This document shows positions 46,980 to 57,692 of a stretch of DNA of 64,000 bases, piece after piece. The stretch is from Cryptomeria japonica (lineage: Eukaryota; Streptophyta; Pinopsida; Cupressales; Cupressaceae). Positions within the stretch are counted from its first letter, which is position 1. Every line of letters begins with the position of its first letter. Position numbers and translations under genes: made by a program. The notes beneath the pieces were generated by a model. That model did no database searches. It saw only the letters and a program-made list of their open reading frames with translations, and was not told where the DNA came from. The stretch is from NCBI RefSeq assembly GCF_030272615.1, contig NC_081413.1:164085080-164149079 (forward strand). The letters run 5' to 3'.

Positions 46980-48612
46980 TGTAGACACCTAAAAATGGTC
47001 AACGCTTGCGGAGTCATGCTTTAACATTTGCGCATTGCCTCATTTTAGGTTTTTGCGTCGCATCAACATTTCTCCTATGATTCGTACTTGGTCTTTATCA
47101 TTTGTGAACATCGAGTCATTCTTCTACATTCTTCATTTATCTCGCTCTTGAATTTGGTCTTGTCGACAACACTATCCAGTCATGATTTTAATCGATCTTA
47201 TCCTATTGCATCAATGTGCGTGCTTATTTGTCATCATTTTGGACATCATCAATCCTAATTAGGGTCTTGTCCTCCTGTCAATCTTGTGATCGATTTGTGA
47301 TCGATTTGTCATCGATCATTGTCCTCTTATCAATCTTGTCGATTTATCATCAATCCTTCAATCTTGTCCCCTTAACGATCGATTTGTCATCAATCGTTGT
47401 CATGTTCGATCTTGTCATTTTGTGATTGATTTGTCATTGATTGTGGTCATTTTCAATCTTGTCCCCTTAACGATCGATTTGTCATCAATCGTTGTCATGT
47501 TCGATCTTGTCATTTTGTGATTGATTTGTCATTGATTGTGGTCATTTTCAATCTTGTCATCTTGCAATCTATTTTGTCATCGATTCTTGTCCTTTTGTCA
47601 ATCTTTTCATTTTGCGATCGATTTGTCATCGGTCGTTGTTTGTCTCAATTATGTCAATTTGGATCAATTTGTCATTGTTCCTCGTCAATTGGCACATTTA
47701 TCAATTAAATCTTTTATCACATTGGTCATTTATCAATCCAAAATCAAATCATGATCGAGTCAATTATCTTTCATCAAGACCTAATTCATCTTCTAGGGTT
47801 TTGTGATTTCATCATTTAACCTTGTGTGTGTCATTTCTTCCTTTAGGATTAATAAATTGTTTATTTATCCTAAGTCTTCTCATTGCAATTAAATGTTCAT
47901 TTAATTGGCTAATTATTCCTCTTTGTGAATTAATTAATAAATGACAAATTATTAATTAATTTACCTAATTCCTAATTTCCTCAATTTCCTAATTTCTTAA
48001 TTTTCTAATTCCTAATTTCAATTTCCTCCTATTTCTCTCCCAAATTCATGGAAATGACATGTCAATTTGCCATAAATTTGTCATAATTGACAATCAATCA
48101 ATTTTGACATAGAAGTTGTCATAATTTGTCATAAATCATCAATCAACAAATTTTGCATAGAAAGTGCATAATTTGTCATAATTTGTCATAATTGACATAA
48201 TTGATTTGCAATTTCCATTTGAATTGAATCATGCTAATCTTGTCTTTTCTCCAATTCTTCTATAAATTGGATGATTTTCTTGAATCAAATCCCTTAATTA
48301 ATAATCCTTAATCAGACTATCGAATTTACGCTTCTAGTACTCTTGATCAAAAATCCCGTCTACTTGCTTTCAATTGTGTGTGCACTTGTAGGTGAGATCC
48401 ACAACTATTTGGAGAGGAAAGAAGAACAATGAAGCTGCATGAAGGAGCATTCAAATCACATCTATGGTTTGCATAATTTCTTTGCTTTTGAATGTTTTTA
48501 TTTCATGTCTCTATTGAATGTGTCTTAGGATAGATTCATTGCAATGAATGCATTTGTGATTGAGCTATTAAGTTTGTCTTGTTTGTGATGATTTCCTATT
48601 TCCTAACCTACA
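46980..48612 (+). mobile_element. Solo LTR (1.6 kb) inside chromovirus 2 gag
   Basis: Begins TGTAGACACCTAAAAATGG and ends CCTAACCTACA, with a perfect target duplication GGGAT (46975-46979, 48613-48617). The TGTAGACACC start is common for gypsy LTRs in plants. No second LTR, PBS, PPT or pol is present. Inside, 47240-47640 is full of ATCGATTTGTCAT-type repeats, including an exact-looking 95-base tandem duplication (47361-47556). Short plus-strand ORFs here (47216-47806) come from that repeat. Confidence 0.9.
47361..47556. repeat. 95-base tandem duplication in the solo LTR
   Basis: Two near-identical units, each starting at GTCCCCTTAACGATCG (47366 and 47461), are embedded in a longer array of GATTTGTCATCGATC variants. 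Confidence 0.92.
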
Positions 48613-48861
48613 GGGATAATATCATCTATGTCTATAGTTTTCTTGCCTTTACCCTTAGTGTCTTCATCCCAAGGTCCTTATGTCCTCTGATCCACCACTT
48701 CCTGCAGTTTATCCCTCATCTCACACATAGCTTCTTCAAGGAGTCTATTTTTCTCCTTCTGTTCTTCCACCTCTCTAGCCAGCTCTACATTAGTAACCAT
48801 TCTACTGTCCCCTACTAATTCACTAGTATATAGAGACATACACAATCCAACAAGTCTTTTA

Positions 48862-48876
48862 CTAGCTCTGATAAAA
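48862..48876 (-). other. Primer binding site of chromovirus 2
   Basis: The minus strand reads TTTTATCAGAGCTAG after the LTR end; relative to TGGTATCAGAGC the first Gs are changed to T. Confidence 0.7.
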
Positions 48877-48879
48877 ATC

Positions 48880-50466
48880 TGATGGGATGGGGTTAGGGAT
48901 AGACTAGCCTAGTCTATGCTCTTAGATCCTTTCCTTGGATCACCTGGTGTTCTCTACATACCCTAGGGTCTCTAGGACTTCCCTTTTCTTGAGTAATCCC
49001 CTGACCTTTCCCAATCCACCCACCAATGAGTTGCAATGCTGCTCTTAAGGTCTCACCTACTCATGAGACTCAAACCCCTTACTATGGCTAATAAGGGCTA
49101 ATCTTGTTCCACACCTTTCAAGGTCTTAGAAAGGTTGTTTCAAGTCTATTTCATGGTCTATCCACCCATTCATGAGCCCCCAAGAGGTTTCAAGGTTCTA
49201 ACCCCTTACTGATTTCACAAATTTGGGTTTTTGCCTTCAAATAGGGCTACAAGGATTAGGACCAATTAGGCCTCCTACCCAGTCTTTTAGGGCTCCCTCT
49301 CTCAAACGATGCACAAACAACCCAACCTCCCAAAAAGGACTGCCATTCATTTGGAAAGGACTCATGGATTTTCTAGGTTTTAGGCCTCCAAGTGTCCGTA
49401 CACTGTCCTAGGTGGATTTTAAGGTTTTCAAGGGTTTTTGTGAGGGTTTCTAGGGTTTGTTTGGGTCACAGTGAAGGTTTTGTGTTTAGCCACCTTGTTT
49501 GGATTGGTGGAGGCTCCTCCTTCACACCATTGATGCTTCACACACTCCTCTTCAACCCCTCCAAAAAATGCACTCTCCACTAATCAACCTTGCTCTCCAA
49601 GACCTCTGCAAATTGACCTCTCCTAATCGGGCACTGTCCAGTCTTGCCTAGGAGTGGGTCTTAGCTTGGCCTTCCTGCATTTTTAAGGGTCTTATTTTCT
49701 TTGCAATATGCTACAAGGTCTACACTCTCATTCCCCATGGTTTCATGGTGGTTCCACAACAGGGAATGGAGTTATGCAGCCATTCACACAATCCTGTCCA
49801 AAACTGGACAGTAAGAAGACAATTTACAAACTATTTACAAACACACTCAATCTACAGATAAACACCTAAAATAATTGCTTGAAATGAAATTATTTACACC
49901 ATGAAAGACATTCCACATAGTTTTGGATGTATCTCAACCCATTAACTTGCTTGGTTGCTTCAATCAAACTGACTGGTAACAGTTTTACAGTCTCAGTCTG
50001 GTCTTTTTGCTAGGGCCGTACAATGTCTAACATCCAACCCATTCAATTAGGGTTTGCAACATCTTATACTACCCATACCTCAGTTTGTGTTCCCATACTA
50101 GTGTTTTCCACACTAACCTAAAGAATTTGACATCATGGTGGAAAAGTTGCTTGACAACTTTTAAAAGTTGTCATGCAACTTTTGAGCAACTTTCTCAATG
50201 TTGCTTTTCATGACTCCTAGACCCACATTGGGCCAACCTAAGGACACCACCATGTTATAAAGGACCCCTAAACACCACAAAGACACACATACCCTCCATT
50301 TTCAAGAAAATCACAATCTTGACTTATGACCCCTAAGATCTCCACTAGGACCCTACCTAGGACCTATGAGCACATGACTCATTATTTTATGTACAATGGC
50401 TTCATAAGAAGCATAACACCAGCAAAACAAGAAGGAGGGAGAGCTTGAAAGGGTGCTCCTACACCA
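48880..50466 (-). repeat. 5' LTR of chromovirus 2
   Basis: 1587 bases matching 41016-42543, with about 59 extra bases near its outer end. Flanked outside by CCTAG (50467-50471). Confidence 0.95.
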
Positions 50467-50471
50467 CCTAG

Positions 50472-51490
50472 ACCCAAATACAATAGTGATAACATATGTA
50501 CCCAGCTAGTTTGATTCAAAATTTACCTGATGTTCTCTATTTGGTTGGTTATGAGGATTCTCTCAAAGAACAAGATCACCTACCTCAAATGTGCAAGGTC
50601 TAACTCGATGATTATAGCTTCTACTCATGCACTGCTGATAAGATTTGAGGTGATTGTATGCAGCTTGTCTCTTTTCATCAAGTAGCTCTAAGTCTTGGAT
50701 ATGTGATACTCTGTATGCTTCATCATCAATGAGATTGTGCAAGGAAACCTGTAGTGATGGTATCTCAACCTCAATAGGAAGGATAGCTTCTGCACCATAG
50801 ACCAGTGAGTAGGGAGTTGCGCCTGTAGGGGTTTGAATGCTAGTTCGGTATGCCCATAGTGTTGGATTAAATTGAACATGCCAGTCATGACCGACATCGT
50901 TGATTGTCTTCTTGAGGATTCTTAATATGTTCTTGTTTTATGCTTCGACCTAACCATTTCCTTGTGGGTAATAGGGAGTGGAAAAGCGGTGTTGGATGTG
51001 AAACTTCTCACAGAGCTCACGGACATCCTGATTTTTGAAAGGAAGATCATTATCTGTGATGATAGACATGGGTACACCATACCGATGGATGATGTAATTA
51101 AGGATGAATGAGGCGATCTGCTTGCCAGTGACTTGGGTAAGTCGAATTGCTTCAATCCACTTTGTGAAGTATTCGGTAGCGGTAATGATGAACTTGTGAC
51201 CGTTGGATGAAGATGGATGGATTTTACCCACAAGGTCAAGTCCCCATTGACAAAAAGGCCCTGGTGTTGTAATTGGTTGCAATTCTTGTGCTGGTGCATG
51301 AATCAGGTCTCCATGAACTTGGCATTTCTTGCACTTTCTGACAAAGTAGCAAGAGTCTTTTTCCATGGATGGCCAATAGTATCTAGTGTGCATGAGTTTC
51401 TTGGCTAGTGACAAACCGCTTGCATGAGTTCCACAAATTCCTTCATGTACCTCTTCCAAGGCCTTTGTTATCTCATCCTGCTCCAAACAT
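50472..51490 (-). pseudogene. Tat integrase, main part
   Basis: Zinc domain: HEGICGTHASGLSLAKKLMH and CYFVRKCKKCQVHG. Core: FCQWGLDLVGKIHPSS has the first Asp; MSIITDNDLPFKNQDVREL the second; the Glu region follows STPYYPQGNG, where a TAG replaces Gln (about 50948). The C-terminal part reads RPCTFEVGDLVLRENPHNQ to about 50540, then GTYVITIVFGS at the chromovirus 2 junction. It continues at 41010. Minus ORFs 50688-50897 and 50922-51299 are off-frame. Confidence 0.92.
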
Positions 51491-51714
51491 TGAAGGAGAG
51501 TACCATCAAGACTGCATCAGTATAGGGTTTCAACAATAATGGTATATCAAGCGGTTTCGCAAATGAAGGTTTTATGTTGGTTATTTGATTGGTTAGGAGG
51601 AAGTGTGTGATCATGGAGGTAGGTGTAGAACTCACCATACTATGGGGGTTCAGAACAAATAAGGTGACATATCATCTCAGATTCAGGGATATCATAAGCG
51701 GGAATCCAAAGCTA

Positions 51715-53600
51715 TTATACCAAGAACTCGTAGCGTGTTGAATTTTGTGGAAGATCTAGGAGAGATGCAATGGTAGCCATAGCATTAGTAGCTCGATTTT
51801 GATCTCTGGGTATCTGCTCAAAGGTGATATTAGTGAATGATGTCTTTAATTTGTCCACTATTTGTTTGTACAATAGGAGTTTGTCATCCTTGGTCTGATA
51901 TTCATCTGTTTCTTGTCGAATGACTAGTTGGGAGTCGCTGTATACTTGTAGGTCTTGTAACTTCCATTGTATGGCTAGATTGAGTACTATGATCAAGGCC
52001 TCATATTCAACTATGTTGTCTGTGCATGGAAATGTGAGCCTGTAAGACTTTGGGATGCTGTCACCTTGAGGTGTGATAAATAGAATGCCTACCCTCGAGC
52101 CATGCCTAGTGTATGAACCATCAAAGTATAGTTTCCATGGTTGTGCTGCTATGATCATGAATATCTCTTTGTCTGGAAAATTGGAAATGAGAGGATGATC
52201 ACTTATGAGGGGAGCATCAACCAACTGATCTACAATAACTTGGCCCTTGATATCCTTATGGTCCACATACTCGATGTCAAATTCACTTAGAATCATCACC
52301 CATTTGGTCAAGCGGCCTGTCAATGTTGCTTTGCTGAGTAAGTACTTGAGTGGATCAATCTTTGCAATGAGATGTACTTTATGTGTCAATAGATAGTGCC
52401 TCAGTTTAGTGGCTGCCAAGATTACTACTAGGCAAGCTTGCTCAATAGGTGTGTAATTGAGTTCATAGCCAACCAGTGTGTGAGAGATGTAGTAAAAAAC
52501 ACACTCTTTCCATTCTGCATTGTGTTGTGCCAATAGTACACCCAGTGCTATATTTGTTGCTGATATATAGAGTAGTAAAGGCTTACTCGGATCTAGTGGG
52601 ATCACCAATGGTGTATTCATGAGGTAGTCTTTAAGCATCTGGAATGCTTGCTGGCATTTGGTATCCCATTGAAAGTGTATGTTCTTGTGTAACATGTATG
52701 TAAATGGGTGACACTTATCTACCAGTTGTGCAATGAATCTTCGGATGGATTGTATCCATCCTTGTAATGTCCTTAGTTGACTGATGTTATTTGGAGGTGG
52801 CATGTCCATGAATGCTTTGACTTTGGCAAGATTAACCTCAATACCTTTGCTTGAGACAATGTATCCTAGAAGCTTCCCAGAGGTTACTCCAAAGACACAT
52901 TTCTTTGGGTTGAGTCGAACATGATATTGTTCTAGTCTATCAAAGATTTTCTCTAATATTTCTAGGTGATCTTCTCTTGTTAGCGATTTTTCTAGTAAGT
53001 CATCAACATAATCTTCCATTATGGTATGCATCATATCATGAAAGATGGTGGTCATTGCTCTTTGATAGGTCGCTCTTGCATTCTTTAGACCAAAAGGCAT
53101 TACATTCCAATAGTATGTTCCCCATGGACATGTGAAGGCAGTTTAATGTTGATCCTCTGGTGCGATCTTTATCTGATTGTACCCTAAAAAGCCATCCATA
53201 AGTGAAAGCATGGCATGTCCTACTGTTAGGTCCACTATTATGTCGATGCTTGGTAGGGGGAAGTAATCTTTAGGACATACCTTGTTCAGATCTCTAAAGT
53301 CAGTACAGATACAGATGCCCCCATTTGGTTTGCCGATAGGCACAATATTGGATATCCAATCTGCATAATCAATTGGTCTAATAAAACCAACATCTAGGAG
53401 TTTCTTGAGTTCTACTTTGACGAGTATTGCAATCTAGGGATGCATCTTGTTAAGCTTCTGCTTGACAGTTTTGGCTCCTTCTGCTACGGTGAGGTGATGC
53501 ATGACTAAATCCGGATCAAGTCCAGGCATATCTGCATATGACCATGCAAAGTTGATCTAACACTTTTTGAAGAATTCGACAAACTTGGGTTGTTCCTCTA
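51715..53600 (-). pseudogene. Tat reverse transcriptase, RNase H and second RNase H
   Basis: RT starts near 53600 (FAWSYADMPGLDPDLVMHHL), then CTDFRDLNKVCPKDYFPLP, LMDGFLGYNQIKIAPEDQH, a TAA (about 53142), MPFGLKNARATYQRAM and the catalytic MEDYVDDLLEKS, intact. The first RNase H has LLLYISATNIALGVLLAQ, where the usual Asp is Asn. A second RNase H follows with PWKLYFDGSYTRHGSRVGIL, IVEYEALIIVLNLA, LQVYSDSQLVI and DQNRATNAMA; its Asp, Glu and Asp are all present. This tandem arrangement marks the Tat lineage, whose second domain is described as archaeal-type. 461 codons (51715-53100) are open without a stop. Confidence 0.95.
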
Positions 53601-55226
53601 GAGTTAAAAGAGATGCCAGATGTATGTGGTGAGGATTTTCAGGAGTCCCCATGTTGCATTCTTTTGTTTCCTTGATGAGAATCATTGATCATTCCTATTA
53701 TGTACTAGAGGGGAGAATGTCAATCCTTTCATCCTCAGGCACCTCAAAGAGGTTTTCACCATTGGATACGCTCTTTCTTTTTACCTTTGTGGGATCAAAC
53801 AGTGCCATAGTGTGGTTTTCACTAGAAGATCCATGTTTTATTGTTATATTTTTGCAGCTGAAAGGTTTGGCATCCACCCTGAAGTATACTGCACTATTAA
53901 GTTCAATGGCGAATCCATCTTTGTGATCCCCGCTTGGTATGTTATCCCATAGTTCCAAAAAGTCCATGATTGCCTCATCGTTTTGGAAATGGTCAAGGCT
54001 TGGGGGATTAGGTTGGTTCCATTTGATGAGTTCAAGATGGATAATGGGCATTACCTCATCAATTAGGTTAAGTTTGTTAGATGTGTCAGTGAGGGTTAAG
54101 ACATTGTGGTGAAGGTCATTGATGGTACTCTCCCTATCAAAATCAAGCATAGGATGTGACGTAGGGTCTGTGGAAGAAGTTTCCAGCTTAGGAACCCAAG
54201 AGGTCTTTATCTGTGCTTCTCCGTAAACAGAGATGTCTTTGCGAGGTGGAGGTAGTGACGTGTCTTCCTCATCTTAAGTATTAAGCTAGACAAAATTGAA
54301 TTCCCACTCATGTGAGTCAGTCTCTGAGTCGCTTTCCAGTATCTGATTACTATACCATACTGGAATATCCTTTGAGTTAAACACTGCAGGTGTGATCGGC
54401 TGATGTACCTAGATAGATGGAATGATTGGTACTATAGGAAGAATTATAGGGATCAGTGAATATGATATGAGGAGTATAGATAGTTTTGAATCTGATGCTT
54501 CTGCTAGAATTGTCGGTGTTGTTGATACTGTTGGGAGTTCTGATAGTGCTAGTGGTGTTGTTGATGTTATGGTTGTTGTTGACGAAGTTGCTGGTTTGAT
54601 TGGTGGGATGACTAGTGTTTTTGATGTTATTGCTAGGATTTTTAGCGTCAATGGGGCAGTTGTCATGGTGCGCGGTGCTACTGATATAATCAAAGGTGAC
54701 CTCTTTGTAATATGCTGATATAGTGGTTTGTTGGGTTTCCCTTTGAATCTGAGTTTAGGAAGGGCCTCCTTTTGAAAGCCTAGTCCTATGTTATCTTTGA
54801 GCTTTGATTCCGGCTACAGTGGTTCATGTCGTCCTTGCTCGCAAGGTCCCAAAGCACTCTGACCATCATAACTCATTCTTTGCATAATGAGAGGCCTTTT
54901 CCATATTGATCTATGGGAAGCTTAGCTTGTGGAATGTCTATGGTGATTGGGTCTTTATAGATCCATTCTACTAAGTCCTCATCTCTGGTTTCTTCTTCTT
55001 GACTCTTTCCAAGGATGAACGACATCAAAGTGCATGCTAGCTTGACCAGTAGTGTTTGAAGTAACCATTGAGGTTTACCATGAGTTCTAGGAGAAGTAGG
55101 CATTTGTCCCACACAAAAGAGTTGACTCAAATTGTACTCCCTGGGACCTTCCTCTGCTATTTTCATCTTGAGCTTCTCTTGCTTGGGTATAGTGGTGTTT
55201 GAACTAGAAAGAGAGGTTGGACTTAC
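53601..55226 (-). pseudogene. Tat linker between protease and RT
   Basis: Two readable pieces: 54873-55166 (frame of gag-protease; EYNLSQLFCVGQMPTSPRTH, LACTLMSFILGKSQEEETRD) and 53698-54150 (frame of RT; ELIKWNQPNPPSLDHFQNDE, ITIKHGSSSENHTMALFDP). The frame change falls between 54150 and 54873. In Ogre-group Tat elements an intron separates protease from RT, so this could be either decay or an intron-like boundary; I cannot tell. The plus ORF 54422-54718 (Val/Ser/Asp-rich) is a shadow. Confidence 0.7.
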
Positions 55227-56165
55227 TTATGATGTGGATGAGATGGCTTCTCTGTTGTTGGCAACAGTAATCTCTGGTTGATGACTTATATTGTGACAAT
55301 ATGCAAAGGGGTTTGCATCGCCCAGGATTGTGATTTCTACACCATTATGCGGGAACTTGATACACTGATGGTAGGTGGATGGAATGGCTTGCATGGCATG
55401 TATCCAAGGTCTTCCTAACAACAAATTGTATGGTAGAGGAAGGTCCAAAACTTGATAGATGATGTGTTTCACCATAGGGCCCACTTGGATTGGTAGCACA
55501 ACAACTCCTTTAGATGAACACTCTGCATCATCATAGGCTTTGATTGTTATCTTCTTGCGGGCATCTACTGGTTCAATTGCATATCCTAAAGCTATGACTA
55601 ATTGTAGTGTATAGATATTCAAGCCTGCTCCATTGTCAATCAAGACTTGCTTGATCCTATGTTGGTTGATAAACCCTTCAATGTGGAGTGAGGTGTTGTG
55701 AGGTTGCTGGAAGGATAAGTTGTCACTTTCAGAGAAAGTGAGACAAGGTGATGACCTTAGGTTTCCAACCATGGCTTGGAACTGATCTGTATTTAGGTGT
55801 GCAGGGACTGACGCCTCTTGGAAATCTTGATCCAAGGTTGTTTTATGAGATGGAGATAGGCACAACAACTCTAAGATAGATATCAGTGCGGGCATTTTAT
55901 CTAATTGATCCACAAGGTTATATTGCTTTGGGATAGATGGGGTGCCTTGTGGAGCTGCTTTTATGGTGATCTTGCCATGATGTGTAACAACATTGCAGTT
56001 AGAATTGGTATTTTTGATGGTAATAGTTGCAATTTGTTCACTGGCATCATATAGGTGATTCACAATGTAATTACACATGGCTTGTGTATAATCAATGGTA
56101 TCTATGTTTCTCCCTGAAGTGGAAGGACCCCTTTGATCTCGGGATGGAAGTGGATTTTTGAACAT
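55227..56165 (-). pseudogene. Tat protease region
   Basis: A 312-codon open piece. The protease active site reads QVLIDNGAGLNIYTL (about 55600-55640), a DNG in place of the usual D-S/T-G, and the second hallmark is YNLLLGRPWIHAMQAIPSTY. Upstream is a spacer with STSGRNIDTIDYTQAMCNYI and VPAHLNTDQFQAMVGNL, typical of the Tat Gag-protease spacer. In frame with gag. Confidence 0.9.
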
Positions 56166-57692
56166 AAGATGATCATTGTTTGTTGTTTTTGGGTCATGTC
56201 CTTGGATTTTTATTTCACCTTGGTCAATAAGATCCTAAATAAGATCTTTCAATCTGTGACAATTTCTTGTCTTATGCCCTTTCCCTTGATGGAAATCACA
56301 ATGTTCAGTATCCATCCACCATGAAGGTTTGACCTGAAGTTCATAATTTGATGTTTTGGGTAAGGTCACCAAATTTTGAGAAACCAACTGATGTAACACT
56401 ATCTCGATGGGTTCCCCTAAGGGAGTGTATGTTCATTTTGGTTTAAAATTTTGTTGACATTGTCTGGGTTTCTCTTGAGATGTATTGCATCCTTTATTTG
56501 TAGGAGCAACTATGTTATTCTTAGGTGGGGGGTTATGTCCTACAAATCGAACCATAGGTTGTGCACTTTTGATATTTCTTGGATCCACAACCTCATCATT
56601 AACGACATTTTTGTTTTTGTTCCAGAAGTTAGGCTTGTCACTATTGAAGCATTGGCGAGGGCCATCCTTTGGTTCATTATATATCTTGATAAGCCCTTTT
56701 TTTATGAGAGCTCGTTCACATTTTAAATCTTTTGTGATCATGTCATTGAAAGAGTCTATGTCTTTGACATCTAGGTGAAATTCCATTTCATCATTTATGT
56801 TGGAAATAAATATTTCCATCAGTTCTTGTTCATGTAACTGAAGAGAACGTCTACTAGACATTTGACACCATTGTTGCAAAAAGACTAAAAATAGCTCACC
56901 TGGTTTTTGTTTAGTGTTACATAGATCAGCCATTGTGATATCACATTCAATGTTGTGTGAGTAGTGTACAAGGAACTTCTAGATGAGTTCTTCAAATGTC
57001 CTAATGCCACCTGGTAATCGTGAAAACCATGATGTGGTTGTTCCTCCCAAGCTTTGGGGAAAAAGTCGCATTAGGTATGTGTCCTCGTATGCCACTTCAA
57101 GGCAAGCTGAATGGAATTCTCTAACATGATCGCGAGGATCTCCTTTTCCTCGGTACTTTTCAAACTTGGGTGTTTCAAACCCTCATGGAAAAGGTGGCAT
57201 ATGAATATTCCTATCAAAGGGATAGGGACAAATGTCATTAAGTGAAAACTCATTAGTTTTCACACCACTATGAAGTTGGTGGGTGATATTTTCAACTTGT
57301 TGCCGCAACATGTCTATTTCATTTAGAGGAGGAGGAGGTGGGGGGTTACCTTGATGAAGGTTATATCTGATGTGATCTTGACCTCTTTCATCCTCATTAT
57401 GACTTTGGCATTCTGATGCTTGTCTTAGTTGTGCAACATCAAAGTCAAAGGGTAGTTTAGCCCCCTCTTGAGCGAGTCTTAAAAAGTGAGCATCAGCATT
57501 GCTCCTGAGTATTTCATCAAAAAGTCTATTAAAGAGAGGGTTGTGTTGTGCCCTTTCTATTGCTACAGGAGTAGGAGTACTCAAATTGTCATCATTTGCA
57601 TTTCCTCCAAGGGCTTCTTGGAATTCATTGGTATTTTCCTCCTCTTCCTCTTCAATTTCTTGTTGTCTAGATCTAGACCTGGTATGAGCTAT
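56166..57692 (-). pseudogene. Tat gag
   Basis: The N-terminus reads AHTRSRSRQQEIEEEEEE; by comparison with related Tat Gags, which as I recall them start M-A-R-T-R, the start codon would be the ATA at 57690-57692 (ATG to ATA), so translation could not start here. Then an acidic and Pro-rich region, a capsid-like core (KFEKYRGKGDPRDHVREF near 57150, SWFSRLPGGIRTFEELI near 56990, then MADLCNTKQKPGELFLVFL), ERALIKKGLIKIYNEP, and a zinc finger of the CX2HX4HX4C kind, CDFHQGKGHKTRNC (about 56265-56306). Stops lie near 57187, 56980 and 56236. Confidence 0.9.

Larger units (their letters stand above)
45961..48800 (-). pseudogene. Chromovirus 2 gag, split by a solo LTR
   Basis: The N-terminal piece is 48618-48800: ATG at 48800 (MVTNVELAREVEEQKEKNRL), a coiled coil like that of chromovirus 1, ending TIDIDDIIP at the GGGAT site. 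After the solo LTR it resumes at 46974 (PEPDPLFNEEPFVKDIKAL), with MEWIEGMENHFECEGV, LRGATLTWWKYLQE, and the knuckle CYNCGQLGHPTYIC at about 46130-46171 within an Arg/Gly-rich tract. Stops occur near 48700, 46729, 46448 and 46308. The insertion length with its duplication is a multiple of three, so the frame is kept. Confidence 0.92.
41016..50466 (-). mobile_element. Chromovirus 2: Ty3/gypsy element inserted in the Tat integrase
   Basis: Minus-strand element with LTRs at 41016-42543 and 48880-50466 and flanks CCCAG (41011-41015) and CCTAG (50467-50471), one base apart. PBS at 48862-48876 (TTTTATCAGAGCTAG) and PPT CAGAGGGGGAGTA at 42544-42556. It is related to chromovirus 1 (same LTR end GCACCA, same Gag start, same domain order) but a different family, with LTRs near 1.55 kb. 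The whole gag-pol runs in one frame from 48800 to 42564, broken only by stops and by the GGGAT solo LTR in gag (1638 bases with its duplication, also a multiple of three). Confidence 0.95.

Noticed and set aside
47216-47806. Four overlapping ORFs with repeated Ile-Asp-Leu-Ser phrases
   Set aside because: They come from the ATCGATTTGTCAT tandem repeat in a solo LTR.
54422-54718. Plus ORF of 98 codons, Val/Asp/Ser-rich
   Set aside because: Antisense to a Thr/Ile/Pro-rich spacer of the Tat element; no motif, low complexity on both strands.
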